A DNA stretch of 64,000 bases from Candidatus Pantoea persica (GCF_013753875.1 NZ_SMDS01000019.1:248001-312000), one strand, 5' to 3'. Counted from the first letter of the stretch, positions 13,150 to 26,775 are shown. The notes: a model not told the origin generated them from the sequence alone. Program-made: numbers and translations.

Positions 13150-13912
13150 ATGAAAGTGCTTCATAAGCTCTCTGCAATTCTTTTGCTCTCCGCTGGCGCA
13201 TTTTGCCACCAAGCTTTAGCAGACAATAATAATGTCTTTACTGCCATGGACGATCCTTCAACGGCGAAAAAGCCGTTTGACGGCAGCGCGTCCGCCGGTT
13301 ACCTGGTGCAGACCGGTAACACCACCAGCTCCTCCCTGACCGCGCAAACCAATATGACGTGGTATCAGAGCGCTATAGCCTACAGCCTGTGGGGCAACGC
13401 GGCGAATACCTCTTCTAACGATGAGCGCTTTTCGGAAACCTATAACATCGGTGGCCGTACCCGTTACAACCTGAACAGCTTCGACTACCTGTTCGGTCAG
13501 GCGAGCTGGCTGAGCGATCGCTTCAATGGCTACGATTCGCGCGACGTGCTGACCGCAGGTTATGGTCGCCAGATCCTCAATGGCCCGATCCACTCGCTGC
13601 GTGCTGAATTTGGTCCGGGCGTGCGCTACGACGATTACCATGATGGTGGCAGAGAAACCAAAGCGCTGGGCTACGGCGCGCTGAGCTACCAGTGGCAGCT
13701 GACCGACAACACAAAGTTCATTTAGGGCGTCTCGGTGCTGAGCAGCTGGCGAAGATACCACCGTTAACTCTGAAACCGGCCTGCAGGTCGGCATCAACGA
13801 TCACTTCGCCCTGAAGCTGGCGTATAACGTGACCTGGAACAACAATCCGCCAGAATCCGCGCCGGATCGCACCGACACCAAAACCAGCATTATGCTGACC
13901 TACGCGATGTAA
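13150..13912 (+). pseudogene. ydiY: YdiY, DUF481 outer-membrane beta-barrel protein, broken
   Basis: YdiY is an acid-inducible outer-membrane protein of about 252 residues. A signal peptide ends near QALA. Beta-strand repeats follow (GSASAGYLVQTGNTTSSSL, YNIGGRTRYNLNSFDYLF). The frame meets TAG at 13723-13725 after TDNTKFI, where Gln (CAG) is expected. A 1-nt shift then occurs before EDTTVNSETGLQVGI, and the true C-terminus MLTYAM ends at 13912. Only about the last quarter is affected. Confidence 0.85.
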
Positions 13913-13933
13913 GCGCGACGCGATGCCACTTCC

Positions 13934-13959
13934 AACCGCAGCCTAGCTGCGGTTTTTTT
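13934..13959 (+). terminator. Rho-independent terminator after ydiY
   Basis: AACCGCAG (13934-13941) pairs with CTGCGGTT (13947-13954), 5-nt loop, followed by a T-run. Confidence 0.88.
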
Positions 13960-13960
13960 G

Positions 13961-14000
13961 CCACAACCACAACCACAACCACAACCACAACCACAACCAC
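13961..14000. repeat. Hexanucleotide microsatellite (CCACAA)6 plus CCAC
   Basis: Forty bases of uninterrupted CCACAA units immediately after the ydiY terminator T-run, upstream of thrS. It is non-coding. Confidence 0.97.
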
Positions 14001-14135
14001 GACTTAGCGGCAGGGGAATGGTTTTTGCTACCGCACCAAAGCTGTTATCATCGGCGGCGCACCACATTCCCGGCGTCATTCCGACAACATGGGTCTGACA
14101 TCGCGCCGGGCAATTACTCTTACTCAATGTTGTAT

Positions 14136-14156
14136 GTAAGCTTTCGTGTGGCTTAC
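14136..14156 (+). promoter_or_regulatory. thrS translational operator hairpin (anticodon-like loop)
   Basis: GTAAGC (14136-14141) and GCTTAC (14151-14156) form a stem whose loop TTTCGTGTG contains CGT, the threonine anticodon-like triplet used by E. coli ThrRS to bind and repress its own mRNA. It lies 22 nt before the thrS start, as expected for operator domain 2. Confidence 0.75.
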
Positions 14157-14177
14157 CACTGCAATTAAGGATATGAA

Positions 14178-16650
<2,473 letters not shown>

Positions 16651-16671
16651 TAGGCTTTCAAGTAACAATAA

Positions 16672-16702
16672 CCGCGCAGCGTTCGCGTTGTGCGGCCTTT
16701 TG
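16672..16702 (+). terminator. Hairpin between infC and rpmI
   Basis: CCGCGCAGCG and CGTTGTGCGG pair with two G-U wobbles around a TTCG loop, followed by CCTTTT. It could be a partial terminator or part of the L20 control region known from E. coli. Confidence 0.65.
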
Positions 16703-16747
16703 TTCGCCTGTCCGTTTTATTAACAATACGAAGTGGATATTTTTAAA

Positions 16748-16945
16748 ATGCCAAAGATTAAAACTGTACGTGGCGTGGCTAAACGCTTCAAGAAGAACGC
16801 TTCTGGCGGCTTCAAGCGTAAGCACGCAAACCTGCGTCATATTCTGACTAAAAAATCAACGAAGCGTAAACGTCACCTGCGCCCGAAAGGCGTAGTGTCT
16901 AAAGGCGATCTGGGTCTGGTTGTTGCCTGCCTGCCGTACGCATAA
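16748..16945 (+). CDS. rpmI: 50S ribosomal protein L35
   Basis: 65 residues, highly basic ([20 protein letters not shown]), exact family length. The ATG at 16748 is chosen over an in-frame GTG at 16733 on homology. It sits between infC and rplT in the usual order. Confidence 0.97.
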   Translation: MPKIKTVRGVAKRFKKNASGGFKRKHANLRHILTKKSTKRKRHLRPKGVVSKGDLGLVVACLPYA

Positions 16946-17029
16946 GTTAACTTATTTTATAAATCTGCCCGAAATATCCTGCACTACGGCCGCTGGTCGG
17001 CAGGGGATAAAGGCACCACAGAATATTGA

Positions 17030-17407
<378 letters not shown>

Positions 17408-17415
17408 GTCAGATG

Positions 17416-17441
17416 AAAAAGGGAGCTTGCTCCCTTTTTTT
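17416..17441 (+). terminator. Rho-independent terminator after rplT
   Basis: AAAAAGGGAGC-TTGCTCCCTTTTTT hairpin ending in a T-run directly after the rplT stop. Confidence 0.9.
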
Positions 17442-17528
17442 ATTTCCTGTAACCCAATCAAAAGATTGACATTTTCGCCGCAGGGCTTTTCAATAGTGCC
17501 CCCTGGATCACATCAAGGTAACGCAAGC

Positions 17529-17594
17529 ATGCATGCTGCTATTTTCCGTTTCTTTTTTACTTTAGCACCGGACAGTCGGGGCTTTAGCGCATAG
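17529..17594 (+). CDS. pheM: pheST leader peptide PheM, apparently extended
   Basis: PheM is the Phe-rich peptide whose translation controls attenuation of pheST. The frame opens ATG CAT GCT GCT ATT TTC CGT TTC TTT TTT, encoding [10 protein letters not shown] like E. coli [14 protein letters not shown]. Here the T-run before AC has six T, one fewer than the E. coli sequence I remember, so the frame continues [11 protein letters not shown] to TAG (21 residues). Even with seven T the stop would lie beyond the E. coli position. Four Phe codons remain, against five in E. coli. Confidence 0.65.
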   Translation: [21 protein letters not shown]

Positions 17595-17615
17595 AAAAGA
17601 AACGAAAAATCGCGC

Positions 17616-17643
17616 CAAAAGCCTCCACGAGGGAGGTTTTTGT
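17616..17643 (+). terminator. pheST attenuator
   Basis: CCTCC (17622-17626) pairs with GGAGG (17632-17636), followed by TTTTTG. It lies 22 nt after the pheM stop and upstream of pheS, in the position of the E. coli pheST attenuator. Confidence 0.8.
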
Positions 17644-17689
17644 GTTTCTGGCGAAGCATATTGGACTGCAATGTCCCAACGAGAGCTGA

Positions 17690-18700
<1,011 letters not shown>

Positions 18701-18714
18701 GGGCAGGTTATCCA

Positions 18715-21102
18715 ATGAAATTCAGTGAACTCTGGTTACGCGAATGGGTAAATCCAGCTCTGAACAGCGACGCGCTTTCTGAACAAATCACCATGGCCGG
18801 CTTGGAAGTGGACGGCGTAGAGCCGGTGGCCGGCGCGTTTCACGGCGTGGTAGTAGGCGAAGTCGTAGAGTGTGGCCAGCACCCCAACGCCGATAAACTG
18901 CGCGTGACAAAAATCAACGTCGGCGGCGATCGTCTGCTGGACATCGTCTGCGGCACGCCAAACTGTCGTCAGGGACTGAAGGTCGCCGTGGCGACCGCCG
19001 GCGCGGTGCTGCCGGGCGACTTCAAAATCAAGGCGGCGAAGCTGCGCGGCGAGCCGTCCGAAGGCATGCTCTGCTCATTCTCCGAGCTGGGCATTTCCGA
19101 CGATCACAGCGGCATCATTGAGCTGCCGGCCGATGCGCCGGTGGGCGTCGATATCCGCGACTACCTGAAGCTGGACGACAACACCATCGAAATCAGCGTC
19201 ACGCCGAACCGCGCCGACTGCCTTGGTATTATCGGCATCGCGCGCGATGTGGCGGTGCTGAACGGCCTGCCGCTGACCGCGCCCGCTATCGAGCCGGTAG
19301 CCGCCGCTATTGGCGACACCTTCCCGATCCGCGTTGACGCCACCGAAACCTGCCCGCGCTACCTGGGCCGCGTGGTAAAAGGCATCAACGTGAGAGCGCC
19401 GACGCCGCTCTGGATGCGTGAAAAGCTGCGCCGCTGCGGCATTCGCTCTATCGATCCGGTGGTCGACGTCACCAACTATGTGCTGCTGGAGCTGGGACAG
19501 CCGATGCACGCCTTCGACCTGGATCGCATCGACGGCGGCATCGTGGTGCGCATGGCGCAACAGGGCGAAACCCTGACGCTGCTTGATGGCAGCGAAGCGA
19601 CCTTAAGCAGCGACACGCTGGTGATCGCCGATCACTACAAGGCGCTGGCGATGGGCGGCATCTTCGGCGGCAAGCACTCCGGCGTTAACGACGCGACGCA
19701 GAACATTCTGCTCGAGTGCGCCTGGTTTGATCCGCTGGCGATCACCGGACGCGCGCGCCGCCACGGCCTGCACACCGACGCCTCGCACCGCTACGAGCGC
19801 GGCGTCGATCCGGCGCTGCAGTACAAAGCGATGGAGCGCGGCACCGCGCTGCTGCTGGCCATCTGCGGCGGTCAGGCGGGTCCGGTGATCGACCAGACGC
19901 ACGACGCGTCGCTGCCGGCACGCGCCACCATTACGCTGCGCCGCGAAAAGCTGGACCGCCTGATTGGCCACGCGGTGGCCGACGAGCAGGTGACCGACAT
20001 TCTGACGCGCCTCGGCTGCGAAGTGAGCGTCGGCGCGGGTGAGTGGAAGGCGGTAGCGCCGAGCTGGCGCTTCGATATGGCAATTGAAGAGGATCTAATC
20101 GAAGAGGTCGCTCGCGTCTACGGCTACAACAATATTCCTGACGTGCCGGTACAGGCCGGGCTGGTGATGACCCAGCATCGCGAGAGCGACCTGTCGCTGA
20201 AGCGCGTGAAAACCCTGCTGGTGGACAAAGGCTATCAGGAAGCGATCACCTACAGCTTCGTTGATCCCAAGGTCCAGCAGCTGCTGCACCCGGGCGAAGA
20301 GGCGCTGATCCTGCCAAGCCCCATTTCCAGCGATATGTCGGCGATGCGCCTGTCTCTGTGGACCGGTCTGCTGAGCGCGGTGGTCTACAATCAGAGCCGC
20401 CAGCAGGGCCGCGTGCGCCTGTTTGAGAGCGGTCTGCGCTTTGTGCCTGATACCCAAGCGGATTTAGGTATTCGTCAGGAGCTTATGCTGGCGGGCGTGT
20501 TGAGCGGCAACCGTAATGAAGAGCACTGGGATCTGGCGCGTCAGGCGGTTGACTTCTATGATTTAAAAGGCGATTTAGAATCGCTGCTCGATTTGACCGG
20601 CAAACTGGACGCTATTCGTTTCCGCGCCGAGGCGAATCCGGCGTTACACCCGGGCCAGAGCGCAGCAATTTATTTGTACGACGAACGAATCGGATTTATC
20701 GGGGTGGTTCATCCTGAACTGGAACGTAAGCTGGATCTCAACGGCCGCACCTTAATCTTTGAACTGCTTTGGAATAAGGTCGCAGACCGCGTCCTACCTA
20801 ATGCGCGCGGGATTTCACGCTTCCCGGCGAACCGTCGCGATATCGCCGTTGTGGTGGCAGAAAACGTCCCTGCAGCAGATATCATTGCCGAGTGTAAGAA
20901 AGTTGCAGTAAATCAGATGGTTGGCGTAAACTTGTTTGACGTGTACCGCGGTAAGGGCGTTGACGAGGGTTTCAAGAGCCTCGCAATCAGCCTGATTTTG
21001 CAGGATACCAGCCGGACACTCGAAGAAGAGGAGATTGCCGCGACCGTTGGCAAATGCGTTGCGGCATTAAAAAAGCGATTCCAGGCAACCTTGAGGGATT
21101 GA
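18715..21102 (+). CDS. pheT: Phenylalanyl-tRNA synthetase beta subunit
   Basis: 795 residues, the exact family length. It begins [16 protein letters not shown] with an N-terminal OB-fold tRNA-binding domain ([16 protein letters not shown]), B3/B4 editing domains, the B5 domain, and a C-terminal anticodon-binding ferredoxin-like domain ([14 protein letters not shown]). ihfA follows 4 nt later, an operon arrangement shared with E. coli. Confidence 0.98.
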   Translation: MKFSELWLREWVNPALNSDALSEQITMAGLEVDGVEPVAGAFHGVVVGEVVECGQHPNADKLRVTKINVGGDRLLDIVCGTPNCRQGLKVAVATAGAVLPGDFKIKAAKLRGEPSEGMLCSFSELGISDDHSGIIELPADAPVGVDIRDYLKLDDNTIEISVTPNRADCLGIIGIARDVAVLNGLPLTAPAIEPVAAAIGDTFPIRVDATETCPRYLGRVVKGINVRAPTPLWMREKLRRCGIRSIDPVVDVTNYVLLELGQPMHAFDLDRIDGGIVVRMAQQGETLTLLDGSEATLSSDTLVIADHYKALAMGGIFGGKHSGVNDATQNILLECAWFDPLAITGRARRHGLHTDASHRYERGVDPALQYKAMERGTALLLAICGGQAGPVIDQTHDASLPARATITLRREKLDRLIGHAVADEQVTDILTRLGCEVSVGAGEWKAVAPSWRFDMAIEEDLIEEVARVYGYNNIPDVPVQAGLVMTQHRESDLSLKRVKTLLVDKGYQEAITYSFVDPKVQQLLHPGEEALILPSPISSDMSAMRLSLWTGLLSAVVYNQSRQQGRVRLFESGLRFVPDTQADLGIRQELMLAGVLSGNRNEEHWDLARQAVDFYDLKGDLESLLDLTGKLDAIRFRAEANPALHPGQSAAIYLYDERIGFIGVVHPELERKLDLNGRTLIFELLWNKVADRVLPNARGISRFPANRRDIAVVVAENVPAADIIAECKKVAVNQMVGVNLFDVYRGKGVDEGFKSLAISLILQDTSRTLEEEEIAATVGKCVAALKKRFQATLRD

Positions 21103-21106
21103 ACCT

Positions 21107-21409
21107 ATGGCGCTTACAAAAGCTGAAATGTCAGAGTACCTGTTTGAGAAGCTGGGGCTAAGCAAACGTGACGCTAAAGAGCTGGTGGAGCTGTTTTTTG
21201 AAGAGGTTCGCCGCGCTCTGGAAAATGGTGAACAGGTAAAACTGTCTGGGTTTGGTAATTTTGATCTGCGCGATAAAAATCAGCGTCCGGGCAGAAATCC
21301 AAAAACGGGGGAAGATATTCCGATCACTGCGCGCCGCGTGGTGACCTTCCGCCCGGGTCAGAAGCTGAAAAGCCGTGTCGAAAACGCTTCTCCGAAAGAT
21401 AACGACTGA
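21107..21409 (+). CDS. ihfA: Integration host factor alpha subunit
   Basis: A DNA-bending HU/IHF family subunit of 100 residues (E. coli 99). The beta-arm sequence [22 protein letters not shown] holds the intercalating Pro. It is co-transcribed with pheST, 4 nt after pheT, and followed by a strong terminator. It is intact. Confidence 0.97.
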   Translation: MALTKAEMSEYLFEKLGLSKRDAKELVELFFEEVRRALENGEQVKLSGFGNFDLRDKNQRPGRNPKTGEDIPITARRVVTFRPGQKLKSRVENASPKDND

Positions 21410-21426
21410 CCGATTTCAGCGTTGCC

Positions 21427-21453
21427 AAAAAGGCCGCACAGGGCGGCCTTTTT
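21427..21453 (+). terminator. Rho-independent terminator after ihfA
   Basis: AAAAAGGCCGC-ACAG-GGCGGCCTTTTT hairpin with a T-run, 18 nt after the stop. Confidence 0.9.
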
Positions 21454-21615
21454 CACGCGCGCGCCGCGCCGCTTTTCTCGCCATTATCCCCGTTCCCTTC
21501 ACATTGTCAGGCTTGTGTAAGCATCTGGAAAAAGAGCTGCAAATCGGCATGCGCTGATAGTGACCTGCGCCGCGCTTTTATTATAACAGCGGCAAAGGAT
21601 AACAAGGGGTTAACA

Positions 21616-21952
21616 ATGAAAAAAACTGCACTGCTGTTAAGCATCCTGTTAGGGATGCCGCTGCTGGCAAGCGCCGCGCCTGCCGTCCATCACTATGCGC
21701 CGGGCGTCCACAGGCAAGTTGAGGAATGCGATCACCGCGGCTACTAATGGGACGGTTATGACTGGCGCACGCTGAGCTGGTGGCAGGCGCACCACGGCCG
21801 TAACGTCGGGCTGAAGGGGCCGCACGGCTACTGGAGCGGCCGCGGCTGGCAGGGCCCAGCCGCCCGGCGGGAAAAAGACGCCGTCACGCAGCTAGGCGTA
21901 CGCGCAGCAGAATGACCGCAGCTCGCTGCCGCCGCACCAGAACCACAGCTAA
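21616..21952 (+). pseudogene. Small secreted DUF2502-like (YpeC-type) protein, broken
   Basis: ATG 21616 opens a signal peptide (KKTALLLSILLGMPLLASA) followed by HYAPGVHRQVEECDHRGY, then TAA, then WDGYDWRTLSWWQAHHGRN and GYWSGRGWQG. The aromatic-rich YYWDGxxW pattern resembles the DUF2502 family of unknown function. After GWQG the plausible C-terminus (QQNDRSSLPPHQNHS) is in another frame and stops at 21952. So there is one nonsense change and at least one indel. Family assignment is tentative. Confidence 0.6.
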
Positions 21953-22027
21953 TGCTCTCCGCGGCGCGCTTTCTTTTTCCGTCAATTTCTTACAATCAAA
22001 TCTCTGTTTTCTCAGCGATCCTCAACT

Positions 22028-22456
22028 ATGTCTCTGCTAGAGCAGCCAGCATTGCAGGCGGATCGCCGCAGTCGACGCTGGCTGGTGGCGTTGAGCCTTC
22101 TCCTGCTGGCGCTAATTATCCTCGGCCTGTGCGCGGGTGACAGCTGGATAGCGCCGTCGCAGTGGCTGAGCGACATCGGCCAACTGTTTGTCTGGCAGCT
22201 GCACCTGCCGCGCACGCTGGCGGTCTGCGGCGTGGTGCTGGGCATTATCTGTAGCGCCATCATGGCTTAGGCGGTCTACTTCAGCACCAGCCTTGACCTG
22301 CGCCAGCTGATGTACTGGATGATGGGCGGATTCAGCGGCATCGACTGGCGCTACGGCTGGATGATGCTGGTCGCCGCCCAACTGCCGATTGGTGTGGTCA
22401 CCGCCACGCTGGGCGCGCCGCTGTTTATCGCGCTGCTGATAAAATCTTCGCGCTAG
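22028..22456 (+). pseudogene. btuC: Vitamin B12 permease BtuC with two large internal deletions
   Basis: BtuC is the membrane subunit of the BtuCDF cobalamin importer (326 residues in E. coli). Only three islands remain in one frame. The N-terminus runs through [16 protein letters not shown] jump of about 110 residues leads to [11 protein letters not shown], an in-frame TAG at 22268, then [19 protein letters not shown] second jump of about 100 residues leads to the C-terminal [19 protein letters not shown]. The stop is at 22454-22456. The transporter cannot function. Confidence 0.9.
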
Positions 22457-22496
22457 CTTCGGCTGGCTTATGTGCATCTTCTACAGGAGTCTTCTA

Positions 22497-23016
22497 ATGA
22501 GCCTTTATCAAACTGACGTCGACACGCTGGACGGCGAGAAAACCACGCTGGCAAGCTGGCAGGGCAAGGTGCTGCTTGGTGGTGAACGTCGCCTCAAAAT
22601 GCGGACTGACGCCGCAGTATGAGCAGCTGGAGGCGCTGCAGAAGCGCTATCAGGCGCAGGGCTTCAGCGTGCTGGGCTTTCCCTGCGACCAGTTCCTCGA
22701 GCAGGAGCCGGGCAGCAATGACGAGATCAAGACTTTCTGCAGCGTCACCTTTCCGATGCTGAGCAAGGGCGAGGTCAACGGCCCGGCGCGTAATCCGCTC
22801 TATGCGCAGCTGGTAGCGGCCCAGCCGGAGGCGATTCGTCCGGCTGGCAGCGGCTTCCTAGAGCGCCAGGTCAGCAAAGGTCGCGCTCCGAAGGCGCCGG
22901 GCGATATCCTGTGCAATTTCGAAAAGTTCCTGATCGATCGCGAAGGCAAGGTCGTGGCACGCTTCGTACCCGATATGACGCCTGACGACGAGGTTATCCG
23001 CCAGCATATCGAGTAG
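22497..23016 (+). pseudogene. btuE: Thioredoxin/glutathione peroxidase BtuE, one frameshift
   Basis: BtuE is a non-essential thiol peroxidase encoded in the btu cluster. The start MSLYQTDVDTLDGEKTTL is followed by one extra G near 22578. The downstream frame holds VVNVASKCGLTPQYEQL, with the peroxidatic Cys, and FPCDQFLEQEPGSNDEIKTF. A few residues are also missing before VTFPM. The rest runs to QHIE at 23016. A single-base fix would almost restore the gene. Confidence 0.85.
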
Positions 23017-23032
23017 GCGCTGGCGCAGTAAC

Positions 23033-23688
23033 ATGTTGCTGCGCCTGCGGAATGCCGGCGTTCCCGGCCGACTGGCGCCGGCACGCAGCTGCACTGGTCG
23101 GGCCGAACGGCGCTGGCAAAAGTACCTTGCTGGCGCGCATGGCGGAGCTACTGGCAGGGGAAGGGGACGTTTGCCTGCTGGCGCGGCCGCACGCCTGGCT
23201 ACCGCAGCAGTCGCCGCCGGGCATCATGCCGGTTTATCACTACCTGCGTCTGCACCTTGCGGACAGGCAGTCAGAGATGCGCCTGACCGCACTGCTTGAC
23301 CGGCTGCAGCTGCAGGATAAGCTGACGCGCCTGCTGGCGCAGCTCTCCGGCAGTGAATGGCAGCGCGTCAGGCTGGCGGCAGTATTCGCGCAGATCGATC
23401 CGGCGATCAATCCGCAGGGCAAAGTGCTGATCCTCGACGAGCCGATGACCGGGCTGGATATTGCCAGCAAAAAGGGGCGCACAGCCTGATCGTCGAGTTG
23501 TGCCGCGCCGGCGTCTGCGTGATTGCCAGTAGCCATGACCTCAACCATACGCTGCATCACGTCGACCAGGTGTGGCTAATGGCGCAGAGCAAGGTGATTG
23601 CGCAGGGCACCGCCTCAGCGAACTCTATGGGATGCCGTTTCGCCTGCGGGAGCTGGACGATCGTCCGCTGTTGACTGTGCAGCCCTGA
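23033..23688 (+). pseudogene. btuD: Vitamin B12 ABC ATPase BtuD, frameshifted
   Basis: The ATPase of the cobalamin importer. The Walker A motif GPNGAGKSTL, signature region LSGSEWQRVRLAAVF and Walker B LILDEPMTGLD are visible. The N-terminal 30 residues are garbled by a frame change before LVGPNG, and a second one follows SKKGRTA near 23480. The remaining frame reads SLIVELCRAGVCVIASSHDL, then a third change leads to LYGMPFRLRELDD at the end. The signature also reads LSGSE, not the usual LSGGE. Confidence 0.85.
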
Positions 23689-23760
23689 ATGTGCTGCGTT
23701 TGCCAGCCTGCGCGCCTGAAGATAGAGCAACGTCATTGTGGCTGACAGAGGATGTGAGGA

Positions 23761-24215
23761 ATGCAAACAGGTGTCATTTTACTGGTACTGGCCGGATGCA
23801 GCAGCCATCGCGCGCCGTCGGTCAACGGCCAGCTCTCAGATTCAATTATGGTGGTGGCGCAGCTTAACGATCAGCTGGGCAAGTGGCGCGGTACCCCCTA
23901 TCGCTATGGCGGCATGAGCCGCGGCGGCGTTGACGGCTCCGGCTTTGTCTATTCATCATGCGCGACAGGTTCGATCTGCAGCTGCCGCGCAGCACTCGCG
24001 CCCAGAGCGATATCGGTACGCGCATTAGCAAAGCAAATCTGCAGCTAGGCGACCTGGTGTTTTTCAAAACCGGCGCCGGGGAAAACGGCCTGCACGTTGG
24101 CATCTACGACAGCGACAACGCCTTTATTCACGCCTTCACCAGCCAGGGAGTGATACGCTCCTCGCTGGACAATCCGTACTGGCGCCACGCCTTCTGGCAG
24201 GCGCGCCGCATTTAA
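23761..24215 (+). pseudogene. nlpC: NlpC/P60 lipoprotein with catalytic Cys lost and a frameshift
   Basis: NlpC is an outer-membrane lipoprotein peptidoglycan endopeptidase of about 154 residues. A lipobox (LAGC) and the WRGTPYRYGGMSRGGVD motif are visible, but the expected catalytic Cys in VDCSGFV is Gly (GGC replacing TGC, about 23935). A frame change near 23955 follows; the other frame continues MRDRFDLQLPRST, LQLGDLVFFKTGAGENGLHV and ends FWQARRI. It is the last gene of the btu block, as in E. coli. Confidence 0.88.
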
Positions 24216-24510
24216 GCCAAATTAACCCGCCGTGCGTCGGAAATAGCGGCAGAAGAGGGGCGGCAGATTAACTCTTATATAAAATAGCAATTTACGCTGC
24301 CGATAAATAATTATATCAATAAAGCTGATATTTAATTTTCTCAGGAAAAGGCGGAGGGTATTGCCTTTATTTGGCTTAGGCGTATGGCGTCGCTGGCAAA
24401 GGGGAATTTAGCGGCAAATATGTCCATCTCTTCTGCCGTTTGGTACTATTGCCTGCCCGATTTCGATGATATACGATGCGCCAGTCGCCACTTTGTCTGG
24501 CTATAAAAAA

Positions 24511-25227
24511 ATGAGAGTTCATTTATCTGCCGACTATCAGTCGGAAATATGGTTTTATCCCGTTTACCTGCCCAGCGGAGAGCTGGCGGCCGTCGAGCTG
24601 GTCAGCCAGTATGTGCATGGGACGGCGCCCATTATGCTGCCGCAGGACCTGCTGTTGCTTCAACTTGATGAAACGCAACAGTTACGCCTGCTGCTACGCC
24701 TGCTGCAGAGCCAGATTGTTCTGCTGGAGCAGCAGCGCGCGTTTTTTGAGGAAAACCAGCTGACGGCATTCATGTGCATCGACGAGAATCTTGCGCGCAC
24801 GCTGCTGGCGAGCGAATTGCTGATGCGGAAAATAAGAAAAATTACCTTTTTAATACTGGACCTCAGCGAAACGTTTCCGCAGCCTATAAACGGAATTAAC
24901 GCCCCCTTTATTTCCGCATTAAATGCACAATTCCGTTTATCCTTATCTCATTTTGGCGCTGGTAACGTCTCCACGCGTGCGGTCTACGATAATCTCTTTG
25001 ACTACATCAAACTGGATAAACAGTGTATTCAGTTGCTGGCAAAACGCGCCTCATTTTCGCTCTTTATTCAAAGCATCCTTGATAACTTCCGCAGCCACTG
25101 CCAGCACCAGCAGATGATAATTTGCGGCGTCGATGATGACGCGCTGCTGCAGGGCGCGCTCTTCCCGCAGGTCAGGGCGGATGGGCTGGCGCGGCTGATC
25201 GCTCGCCAGCACTGCGCGCCCGATTAG
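24511..25227 (+). CDS. ydiV: YdiV-like degenerate EAL-domain protein (probable anti-FlhDC factor)
   Basis: In E. coli and Salmonella YdiV is a non-catalytic EAL-fold protein that binds FlhD and represses flagellar genes. This 238-residue product aligns along its length: MRVHLSADYQSEIWFYPVYL at the start, FFEENQLTAFMCIDENLA, and LSHFGAGNVSTRAVYDNLFDYIKLDK in the middle. The EAL signature is degraded (AAVELV in the first motif), as expected. I chose ATG 24511 over 24466 by similarity; neither has a good ribosome binding site. It lies between nlpC and selO as in E. coli and is intact. Confidence 0.75.
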   Translation: MRVHLSADYQSEIWFYPVYLPSGELAAVELVSQYVHGTAPIMLPQDLLLLQLDETQQLRLLLRLLQSQIVLLEQQRAFFEENQLTAFMCIDENLARTLLASELLMRKIRKITFLILDLSETFPQPINGINAPFISALNAQFRLSLSHFGAGNVSTRAVYDNLFDYIKLDKQCIQLLAKRASFSLFIQSILDNFRSHCQHQQMIICGVDDDALLQGALFPQVRADGLARLIARQHCAPD

Positions 25228-25381
25228 CTGACGGCGTCAGCGTGCCCGCCTGTTACAATCGCCTTCCCGCCACTATACTTGGCTCTGTTCCGCTGCTGAT
25301 TTCTGCTGCGGAACGCGCCACATCCGGTTTTCCACAACGATGGCGACCCTGGCTACACTTGGCCGCCGCTCGGGAGAGAAT

Positions 25382-25445
25382 ATGCAGTTTGACAATAGCT
25401 GGCGGCGCGAGCTGCTGGAGTGCTACCACCCACTAACGCGCTCTC
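25382..25445 (+). pseudogene. selO: SelO (YdiU) N-terminal stub
   Basis: SelO is a pseudokinase that AMPylates proteins (about 480 residues). Only the first 20 or so codons remain: MQFDNSWRRELLECYHPLT, similar to the E. coli start. After that the sequence runs into the 3' end of ydiK at 25458. Almost the whole gene is deleted. The assignment rests on this short match plus position after ydiV. Confidence 0.65.
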
Positions 25446-25457
25446 GCCCTGATGGCG

Positions 25458-26570
25458 TTAGGAGGGAAGGTGCTCTTCGTCTCGATCGGAGAGGATATCC
25501 ACCACGGTTGCCGGGTCGTCTGCCGGCGTAGGCGCCTCGTGCATCCAGACGGAAACCAGACGGTAGGAGACCGCCAGCACCAACGGCCCGATAAAGAGGC
25601 CGATCAGGCCGAAGGCGACTAGACCGCCGATGACGCCGGAGAGGATCAGGATCATCGGCACGCCCATGCGGATCAGCATGGGCCGCAGCACATTATCCAG
25701 CGTGGCGACCACGCAGCTCCAGATCAGCAGCACCGTGCCCCAGGTGGTATCGCCGCTCCAGTAGAGCCAGACGATGGCGGGCACTAGCACAATCAGCGGC
25801 CCAATCTGCACCAGACAGCAGAGGATCATCAGCACGGTGAGCAGCGTGGCGTAGGGGATGCCGGATAACGCCAGCCCGATGCCGCCCAGCACGCCCTGCA
25901 CCAGCGCGGTCACCACTACGCCGAGCGCTACGGCACGAATCGCCTGTCCCGCCAGCAGCACCGTCGCGTCGCCGCGGTGGCCCGCCATGCGGAAGGCGAA
26001 ATGGCGAATGCCTTGCGCCGCCTGCTCGCCGCGCCAGTAGAGCAGGGCGCTGAAGAGCAGCATTACGCCCAGATGGATCATCAGCCGGCCGAAATGGCCC
26101 GCCTGCGCGACGAAAAAGCCGGTGGTGCGGCCGACATAGGGCTGCAGCTTCGCCATAATCGCCGATCCGCCGCCCGCCACCAGTTTGTGGTAGCTGGAAA
26201 AAAGCTTGTCGCCGATAGCCGGGATGTCATTCAGCCACAGCAGCGACGGCATCTCTATATGGCCCTGCGTCGCCCAGGCGATCACCGGCGCGCTGTTGTC
26301 GATCAGGCTGTTGACCAGCAGGGCGATAGGGATAATAAACAGTAGCAGCAATAGCAACGTCATCACCGCCACGGCCAGCGAGCGACGGTTCCAGAGCAGG
26401 CGCTGGACGCGCAGCATCAGCGGCCAGGTGGCGATCACCACCATGCTTGCCCAGGCGAAACCGAGAATAAAAGGCTGAACAATCCAGACGCAGGCAACAA
26501 TCATCAGCAGGATAAACAGCAGCGTGAAGAGCATCTGCGGGAAATCCGGAGTGCGGTGCAGGTTTTTCAT
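25458..26570 (-). CDS. ydiK: YdiK, AI-2E/PerM-family membrane transporter
   Basis: A 370-residue inner-membrane protein with about eight membrane segments, family AI-2E transporter/PerM, substrate unknown. Start ATG 26570 (MKNLHRTPDFPQM) gives the E. coli length; an upstream ATG at 26600 would add ten residues. Conserved stretches are CVWIVQPFILGFAWA, LLFSALLYWRGEQAAQGIRHF and VVTALVQGVLGGIGLALSG. It is intact and divergent from ydiJ. Confidence 0.9.
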   Translation of the reverse strand: MKNLHRTPDFPQMLFTLLFILLMIVACVWIVQPFILGFAWASMVVIATWPLMLRVQRLLWNRRSLAVAVMTLLLLLLFIIPIALLVNSLIDNSAPVIAWATQGHIEMPSLLWLNDIPAIGDKLFSSYHKLVAGGGSAIMAKLQPYVGRTTGFFVAQAGHFGRLMIHLGVMLLFSALLYWRGEQAAQGIRHFAFRMAGHRGDATVLLAGQAIRAVALGVVVTALVQGVLGGIGLALSGIPYATLLTVLMILCCLVQIGPLIVLVPAIVWLYWSGDTTWGTVLLIWSCVVATLDNVLRPMLIRMGVPMILILSGVIGGLVAFGLIGLFIGPLVLAVSYRLVSVWMHEAPTPADDPATVVDILSDRDEEHLPS

Positions 26571-26775
26571 AAGGAACAACGACCTCAAATAATCCTTCAT
26601 AAAGGGGCAAACAAGCCCAGCTTAATGATGAGCTATTTTGCGGGCTTTAAACAGAGCAGAAGCGGCGCGATAACGCCTTTCCTGAAAAAACAGCGAGCGG
26701 CAAAAAAATGTGTTAAAACGAAATGTTCAGACAAAACAAGCAACGCAAACGTTTACAACATCCGGTCTACTAATA

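Noticed and set aside
13961..14000. The CCACAA repeat as a CRISPR array or iteron origin
   Set aside because: Units are 6 bp with no spacers, so it is a simple microsatellite.
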